DNA from: Acidobacteriota bacterium
GTDB taxonomy: Bacteria > Acidobacteriota > Vicinamibacteria > Vicinamibacterales > 2-12-FULL-66-21
Length of the DNA stretch: 10,972 nucleotides
Assembly (NCBI GenBank): GCA_013362195.1
Contig: JABFWM010000454.1
Coordinates: forward strand, 1-10,972
Direction: 5' to 3'
Shown here: positions 6,517 through 10,972 of the stretch, one piece after another
Position numbering within the stretch: the stretch's first letter is position 1
Layout: each line of letters begins with the position of its first letter
The notes under the pieces: model-generated
Told to the model about the DNA's origin: nothing
The model's database searches: none
The model's input: only the letters and a program-made list of their open reading frames with translations
Program-made: the position numbers and the translations under genes

Positions 6517-7515
6517 ATGAATAGTTATGCCACGCCTGTGCGGGTCGGCGTCGCGGGGGCGACGGGATATGCGGGGGTCGAGCTGCTCCGCTGTCTCGCG
6601 CGGCACCCCGGTGCGGCGATCGCGGCGGCGATGGGATCGCCCGGCTCGAGCCCGCGCCGGCTGCCGGCACTCGCGCGGCTCTGGGATGCGCCGGTCGACG
6701 CGCTCGACGTGGACGCGCTCGCGGCCAGCACCGATGCGGTGTTTCTCGCGCTGCCCGATACGGCGTCGGCCGAGATTGCGCCCGCGCTCGTCGCGCGCGG
6801 CAGGAGGGTCTTCGATTTGTCCGGCGCGTTCCGCCTGCGCGATGCGGAGCAGCGAAAGCGCTGGTATCCGCACACGCCGGAGCCGCCCGCGCACGTGGTG
6901 TACGGATTGACCGAGCGGTATCGCGAGGCCCTGGCGGATTCGCCGCTGGTCGCGTGCGCCGGCTGCTATCCGACCGCGGCGATTCTCGCGCTGCAGCCGC
7001 TCGTCAGCGCCGGATTCGTCGACGGTCCGATCATCATCGACGCGAAGTCGGGTGTGTCGGGCGCCGGCAAGACGCCGACCGAACGCACGCACTTCAGCGA
7101 GTGCCATGGGAGCCTGTCGGCGTACGGCGTGTTCGCGCACCGACATGCGGCGGAGATCGAACAGGAGCTCGGCGTGCCCGTGACGTTCGTGCCCCACCTC
7201 GTGCCGATCGATCGCGGGTTCCTCGAAACGATCTACGTGACGCTGCCGGCGGGGCGATCGGCGGCCGACGTCGCCGCGGCATTCGAGGGCGCCTACGCCT
7301 CGTCGCCCTTCGTGCGGATCACCGGGCACGACCTGCCGGAGATCAAGCACGTGGCGCACACGAACTTCTGTGACATCGGCTGGCGCGTCAACGACGCCAC
7401 GCGTCAGCTCGTGCTGATCTCGTGCATCGACAACCTCGTGAAGGGGGCCGCGGGACAGGCGGTGCAGAACTTCAACGTCGCGTTCGGCTTCGATGAAAGG
7501 CTCGGGCTGAATTGA
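6517..7515 (+). CDS. argC: N-acetyl-gamma-glutamyl-phosphate reductase
   Basis: NADPH-dependent reduction of N-acetylglutamyl phosphate to the semialdehyde, the third step of the acetylated ornithine pathway. The protein has 332 residues, in the usual range. It shows the Rossmann motif GVAGATGYAG (11-20), LSGAFRL (101-107), the catalytic Cys150 in AGCYPTAAIL, the SGVSGAGKTP loop (178-187), AHRHAAEIEQ (207-216) with the active-site His candidate, and VPHLVPIDRG (225-234). ATG 6517 is chosen because it is the first in-frame ATG and gives the normal short lead into beta-strand 1. The ATG at 6527 is out of frame. It heads the rightward arg operon, and its TGA overlaps the argB TTG by four bases. 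Regulation by ArgR is expected from the operator-like sequences just upstream. Confidence 0.97.
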   Translation: MNSYATPVRVGVAGATGYAGVELLRCLARHPGAAIAAAMGSPGSSPRRLPALARLWDAPVDALDVDALAASTDAVFLALPDTASAEIAPALVARGRRVFDLSGAFRLRDAEQRKRWYPHTPEPPAHVVYGLTERYREALADSPLVACAGCYPTAAILALQPLVSAGFVDGPIIIDAKSGVSGAGKTPTERTHFSECHGSLSAYGVFAHRHAAEIEQELGVPVTFVPHLVPIDRGFLETIYVTLPAGRSAADVAAAFEGAYASSPFVRITGHDLPEIKHVAHTNFCDIGWRVNDATRQLVLISCIDNLVKGAAGQAVQNFNVAFGFDERLGLN

Positions 7516-8306
7516 TTACGGTCCTCAAACTGGGCGGAGAGCTGCTCGAAGACGCCGCGGCGATGCGCACGGCGGCGGCCGGCGTTGGCGCGCTCGTCGC
7601 CGACGGCGGCGCCGTCGTCGTCCACGGCGGCGGACGGGCGATCGACGCGGATCTCCGGGCGCGAGGCCGCGCGCCGCAGTTCGTCGACGGGCTGCGCATC
7701 ACCGATGAGGACACCTTGACGACGGTGATCGGGGTGCTGGCCGGGCGGATCAACACCGGGTTCGTCGCGACGCTCGTCGCCGCGGGAGTGAAGGCGGTCG
7801 GCCTCACGGGTGCCGATGCCGCCACCGCCGTGTGCCGGCACGCGCCGGAGCTCGTGTCGACGTCTGGGCAATCGATCAATCTCGGGCTCGTCGGCCTGCC
7901 CGAACACGGCGGCGCACCGCTGCTCACGGATCTGCTGTCGCTCGGCTACGTCCCGGTGCTGGCCAGCATCGGCGTGACGCGTGACGGCGAGCTGCTCAAC
8001 GTGAACGCCGATGTGCTCGCCGCGCACGTGGCCAGGACCGTGAAAGCGGACCGCCTGATCGTCGCCGGTGCGACCGCCGGCGTCTTCGACGAATCGGGTG
8101 CGACATGCGCGGCGCTGGACGTGGCGGCAGCCACGGCCATGGTGGCGGCCGGCACCGCGCGCGACGGCATGGTCGCGAAGCTCGGCGCATGTCTGGACGC
8201 GCTCGCTGGCGGCGTCGCCGACGTTCGCATCGTCGACGGCCGCGGCGGGGCCTATCTCGAAGCCGGCGGAACGCGGGTGCAGCATCATGCTCACGACCTC
8301 GTCTGA
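7512..8306 (+). CDS. argB: N-acetylglutamate kinase
   Basis: Phosphorylates N-acetylglutamate with ATP, the second pathway step; amino-acid kinase fold. The 264 residues contain KLGGELL (6-12), VVHGGGRAIDADL (37-49), LRITDEDTL (61-69), LTGADAATAV (98-107), LNVNADVLA (162-170), IVAGATAGVFD (183-193) and DGMVAKLGACLDAL (218-231) with the conserved Lys223. The only sensible start is TTG 7512, overlapping the argC stop as TTGA. The protein begins directly at the first beta-strand and lacks the N-terminal helix that arginine-inhibited hexameric kinases use, so it resembles the short, arginine-insensitive E. coli type. Feedback control would then fall on argA or argJ, or on transcription; that is inference from known structures. 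The 3' end overlaps the argD start by 20 nt. Confidence 0.96.
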   Translation: MITVLKLGGELLEDAAAMRTAAAGVGALVADGGAVVVHGGGRAIDADLRARGRAPQFVDGLRITDEDTLTTVIGVLAGRINTGFVATLVAAGVKAVGLTGADAATAVCRHAPELVSTSGQSINLGLVGLPEHGGAPLLTDLLSLGYVPVLASIGVTRDGELLNVNADVLAAHVARTVKADRLIVAGATAGVFDESGATCAALDVAAATAMVAAGTARDGMVAKLGACLDALAGGVADVRIVDGRGGAYLEAGGTRVQHHAHDLV

Positions 8307-9391
8307 TCCGATTGCGCTCGACCAGCGGCGAGTCCTGCAGGTCTATAAACGCCTGCCGGTCGTGTTCGAATCGGGCCGCGGCTGCGCCCTCTACACGCGC
8401 GATGGGCAGCGCTACCTCGATCTGATCTCGGGGGTCGGCGTCGCCTCGCTCGGGCACGCACACCCGGCGCTCGCGCGGGCCATCGCCGATCAGGGGGCGA
8501 CGCTGCTGCATACCTCGAACCTGTTTCACCACCCGCTCCAATCGGAGCTCGCGGCGCGGCTGGCGGATCTCTCGGGCCTCTCGCGCGCGTTCTTCTGCAA
8601 CAGCGGGGCGGAAGCGGTGGAAGCGTGCCTGAAGTTCGCGCGCCGCTACTGGCACGCGCAAGGACAGGCCGAGCGCACCGCCTTCGTCGCGCTCGACCAT
8701 TCGTTCCACGGCCGGACGATGGGCGCGGTCTCGGTGACGTGGGATCCGCATTATCGCGAGCAGTTCGGCCCGCTCGTTCCCGGCGTCACGTGTCACGGCG
8801 GACGCGATCACCGACGCCTGCCGCGCGACCGGAACGTTGCTGATTGCCGACGAAGTGCAGTGCGGACTCGGCCGGACCGGCCGTCCGTTCTACTCGCCGG
8901 CGCTCGGCCTGCAGCCGGATCTGATGGCCATTGGCAAGGCGCTCGGCGGCGGCGTCCCGATCGGGGCGGCGCTCTTCTCCGAGAAGATCGCCAGCGCCGC
9001 GAAGCCCGGCGATCACGGCAGCACGTACGGCGGCAACCTGCTGGCGTGCCGCGCCGCGCTGGTGTTCCTGCACGAGCTGATCGACCGCGGGCTGGGCGAT
9101 CACGTCGCGAGCGTGGGCTCGCATCTCGAGGCCGGGCTGCGCCAGATGGCCACGCGGCTCGGTGGCATCACCGACGTCCGCGGCGCCGGCTTGATGTGGG
9201 GCATCGAATTGGATCGGCCCGCGGCGTCCGTCGTCCAGGCGGCGTTCGATCGGCATCTGCTGATCAACCGCACGTCGGACACCGTGGTACGGCTCCTGCC
9301 GCCGTACGTGATCACCGAGCAGGAAATCGATGAAGCCCTGCCGCTACTGGAAGCGGCGATCGCCACGGCGCTGGAGGCGCCGCGCACATGA
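8287..9391 (+). pseudogene. argD: Acetylornithine aminotransferase, internal deletion and frameshift
   Basis: ArgD is a PLP enzyme that transaminates N-acetylglutamate semialdehyde to N-acetylornithine. The N-terminal half (ATG 8287, frame 1) is good through FGPLVPGVT (residue 168, base 8790), with LFHHPLQSELA, FFCNSGAEAVEACLKFARR (102-120) and SFHGRTMG (139-146). The C-terminal half resumes in frame 2 at about 8792 (VTADAITDACRATGTLLIADEVQ) and runs to TGA 9391, with GLGRTGRPFY, the PLP Lys in LMAIGKALGGG (codon 8936-8938) and HGSTYGGNLLACR. From FGP to DEVQ there are 97 nt, against 207 nt in the E. coli protein as recalled. About 110 nt, holding the conserved VEPIQGEGG segment, is therefore missing and the frame is shifted. 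The junction has GTCACG twice (8785-8790, 8792-8797). Frame 1 stays open to 9333 but translates as nonsense. It is either a real deletion or an assembly fault, and cannot give an active ArgD as written. Confidence 0.9.
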
Positions 9392-9978
9392 GCATCCATC
9401 TGCGCACGGGAACCGCGGCGGACGCCGACGCGATCCACGGCCTCATCCACGCGAACCTCACCGAGGGCCACCTGCTGCCGCGCTCGCGCGAGGACATCTC
9501 GGAGCACGCGCACCGCTTCATCGTCGCGGCCGAAGAGGACGCGGTGGTCGGCTGCGCCGAACTCGCGCCGCTCAGCGCCGTCGTCGCCGAAGTGCGATCG
9601 CTGGTCGTCGACGGGGCGCACCGCGGCCGCCGCACCGGCGTCGCGCTGGTCACCGCGCTCGCGGATCGCGCGCGCGAGCTCGGGTACGTGACGCTCTGCG
9701 CGTTCACGCACGCGCCCTCGCATTTCGTGCGGCTCGGGTTCTCGATCGTGCCGCACCAGTGGCTGCCCGAGAAGATCGCTCACGACTGCGTCGGCTGCTC
9801 GTCGTTCCGTCACTGCGGTCAGTACGCGGTCTCGCTGTCGCTGCGCGCAGGCGCGGGCCTGCGGCTGACCGACGGCTTCGGTACCGCGCCCCGCGCGGTG
9901 GCGCCGCCGCGGGCGAGCGTCGAGCGGCTGCGGCTCATCCCCGTCAGCAGTGACGAGCCGGAGCACGTGTCGGCATGA
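9388..9978 (+). CDS. argA: N-acetylglutamate synthase, stand-alone GNAT type
   Basis: A 196-residue GNAT acetyltransferase that most likely transfers acetyl from acetyl-CoA to glutamate, the first step of the pathway. The GNAT core comprises IHLRTGTAADADAIHGLI (3-20), VGCAELAPLS (54-63), EVRSLVVDGAHRGRRTGVAL (68-87, the acetyl-CoA pyrophosphate loop, with Arg82 where the first Gly of RGxGxG usually is) and FVRLGFSIVPHQWLPEKI (113-130). It has no kinase-like domain, unlike E. coli ArgA. DCVGCSSFRHCGQYA (133-147) gives a C-x2-C-x5-C set (Cys134, 137, 143) recalled from this NAGS subgroup, which may bind metal or be redox-sensitive. Residues 153-196 are a Pro/Arg/Ala-rich tail outside the fold. 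Start and stop overlap the neighbours as ATGA on both sides. Assignment rests on motif and operon position; activity on another amine is possible. Confidence 0.85.
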   Translation: MSIHLRTGTAADADAIHGLIHANLTEGHLLPRSREDISEHAHRFIVAAEEDAVVGCAELAPLSAVVAEVRSLVVDGAHRGRRTGVALVTALADRARELGYVTLCAFTHAPSHFVRLGFSIVPHQWLPEKIAHDCVGCSSFRHCGQYAVSLSLRAGAGLRLTDGFGTAPRAVAPPRASVERLRLIPVSSDEPEHVSA

Positions 9979-10972
9979 CGGTGGCCGACCTGCAGGTCAC
10001 GCGCGTCGACGGCGGCGTCGCGGCGCCGGCGGGCTTCCGGGCGACGGGCGTCCGGTGCGGCATCAAGGCCACCGGCCTCGACCTGGCATTGATCGTCAGC
10101 GATGTTCCGGCGGCGGCCGCCGCCGTGTTCACCACGAACAAGGCGCAGGCTGCGCCGATCCTGGTGTCGAAGGCGCGGCTGGCGGCGTCGCAGGGCCACG
10201 CACGCGTCGTCGCGATCAACAGCGGCTGCGCGAACGCGTGTACGGGACCCGAGGGGGACGCGACCGCGGAAGCGATGGCCGATGCGGCGGCCGCGGCCGT
10301 CGGCGCCGAGCCGTCGCACGTGTTGATTGCCTCGACTGGCGTGATCGGCGTGGCGCTCGATCGCGAGAAGGTGACGCGCGGCCTTCGTGACGCGGCGTCA
10401 CGGCTCTCGCGCGACGGTGGTCCGCCGGCCGCGCGCGCGATCATGACCACGGATCCATTTCCGAAAGAGGACGCGGTCGTCGCCGATACGCCGGCCGGCC
10501 GCTTCAGCATCGGCGGCATCGCCAAGGGCTCGGGCATGATCGAGCCGCTCATGGCGACGATGCTCGGGGTGGTCACCACCGACGCGGCGGTCGCGCCGGC
10601 GCTGCTGCAGCGGGCGCTGGCGGAGGTGGTCGACGTCACCTTCAACGCGATCTCCGTCGACGGCGAGTGCTCGACGAACGACTGCGTCTTCGCGCTCGCC
10701 AACGGCGCGAGCGGCGTGCAGATTGGCGACGCCGAGTTGCCGGTGTTCGTCGCGGCGCTGCGCCGCGTCTGCGAGGCGCTCGCGATCGGCATCGTTCGCG
10801 GCGGCGAAGGCGCAACCAAGCTGGTCACCATCGACGTCACCGGCGCGGCGTCGGCGGTCGAGGCGAAGCGCGCGGCGCGCGCGATAGCCAACTCACCGCT
10901 CGTGAAGACGGCGATCCACGGCGCCGACCCGAACTGGGGGCGTCTGATTGCCGTCGCCGGGCGTGCCGGCGT
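9975..10972 (+). CDS. argJ: Glutamate N-acetyltransferase / ornithine acetyltransferase (3' end missing)
   Basis: ArgJ moves the acetyl group from N-acetylornithine to glutamate, freeing ornithine and recycling N-acetylglutamate; some members also use acetyl-CoA. The frame opens at ATG 9975, overlapping the argA stop (ATGA), and is still open at the window edge: 332 codons of a protein usually about 400 long. Visible marks are GFRATGVRCGIKATGLDLAL (20-39), VFTTNKAQAAPILVSK, INSGCANACTG, IASTGVIG and GGIAKGSGMIEP, followed by LMATML. The self-cleavage site is between Ala and Thr195 (codon 10557-10559), and Thr195 becomes the nucleophile of the beta chain. VDGECSTNDCVFALANG, GEGATKL and HGADPNWGR follow. 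All catalytic landmarks in the visible part are intact. With argJ, no argE deacetylase is needed. Confidence 0.97.
   Translation, partial: MTVADLQVTRVDGGVAAPAGFRATGVRCGIKATGLDLALIVSDVPAAAAAVFTTNKAQAAPILVSKARLAASQGHARVVAINSGCANACTGPEGDATAEAMADAAAAAVGAEPSHVLIASTGVIGVALDREKVTRGLRDAASRLSRDGGPPAARAIMTTDPFPKEDAVVADTPAGRFSIGGIAKGSGMIEPLMATMLGVVTTDAAVAPALLQRALAEVVDVTFNAISVDGECSTNDCVFALANGASGVQIGDAELPVFVAALRRVCEALAIGIVRGGEGATKLVTIDVTGAASAVEAKRAARAIANSPLVKTAIHGADPNWGRLIAVAGRAG

Larger units (their letters stand above)
6413..6529. repeat. 12-bp inverted repeat over both the argR and argC start regions
   Basis: CATAACTATTCA at 6413-6424 and its exact reverse complement TGAATAGTTATG at 6518-6529 border the divergent control region. 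Each copy contains TGAATAGTTAT, whose left half matches the ARG-box half site TGAAT followed by four mostly A/T bases; the right half matches ATTCA in only three of five places. In argR the ATG of the repeat is the start codon. In argC the start (6517) lies one base before the repeat, and the repeat's own ATG is out of frame. These are plausible paired ArgR contacts that could support looping. Confidence 0.5.

Noticed and set aside
6527..6910. Alternative plus-strand start at the ATG in the 12-bp repeat
   Set aside because: It is out of frame with the clear ArgC Rossmann motif and gives an Arg-rich nonsense product.
8760..8860. Programmed ribosomal frameshift in argD
   Set aside because: The two halves do not meet: about 37 residues including VEPxQGEGG are absent in every frame, so a ribosome shift could not restore a whole protein. 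No slippery heptamer is seen at the join.

Overview
The window is high-GC, densely packed bacterial chromosome. Almost all of it is an arginine-biosynthesis locus, and the left third holds unrelated cell-envelope and amino-acid-decarboxylase genes. Protein style (the 'DTASVSTLHAL' decarboxylase, the Pro/Ala-rich protein with a glycine-zipper tail, the stand-alone GNAT-type N-acetylglutamate synthase with a C-x2-C-x5-C motif) and the divergent argRGH / argCBDAJ layout suggest Acidobacteriota, perhaps Vicinamibacteria. That placement is inferred from recalled family patterns, not from a search.

Layout. Positions 1-981 are the 3' part of a Pro/Ala-rich, probably membrane-anchored protein (+). 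1056-2447 is a group II PLP-dependent (aromatic amino acid type) decarboxylase (+). 2538-3173 is a small secreted beta-barrel outer-membrane protein (+). At 3188-3247 a heptad repeat and a long inverted repeat separate it from the convergent arginine genes. On the minus strand, read leftward from about 6.4 kb, come argR (6415-5960), argG (5831-4602) and argH (4602-3232). On the plus strand, from the same control region, come argC (6517-7515), argB (7512-8306), a broken argD (8287-9391), argA (9388-9978) and argJ (9975 to past the right edge).

How it works together. ArgA and/or ArgJ make N-acetylglutamate, ArgB phosphorylates it, ArgC reduces it, ArgD should transaminate it, and ArgJ returns the acetyl group to glutamate and releases ornithine. 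ArgG and ArgH then turn citrulline into arginine. The ornithine (or acetylornithine) carbamoyltransferase is not in the window. ArgR presumably controls both arms from the AT-rich interval 6416-6516, which holds an imperfect palindrome and a 12-bp inverted repeat over both start sites. Start and stop codons overlap at every junction in argCBDAJ and argGH, so translation is probably coupled.

Most notable points: (1) argD has lost about 110 nt from its middle with a frameshift, removing the VEPxQGEGG region; (2) ArgG carries two substitutions in its otherwise near-invariant GCTGKGNDQVR loop, including the citrulline-binding Arg; (3) the argG Shine-Dalgarno lies 30 nt from its ATG but is brought near it by a perfect hairpin; (4) the argR-argC control region has a strong sigma70-like promoter placed so that argC mRNA would be nearly leaderless. 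I see no new multi-gene system, CRISPR, mobile element or RNA gene. The novelty here is in the broken gene and the regulatory DNA.
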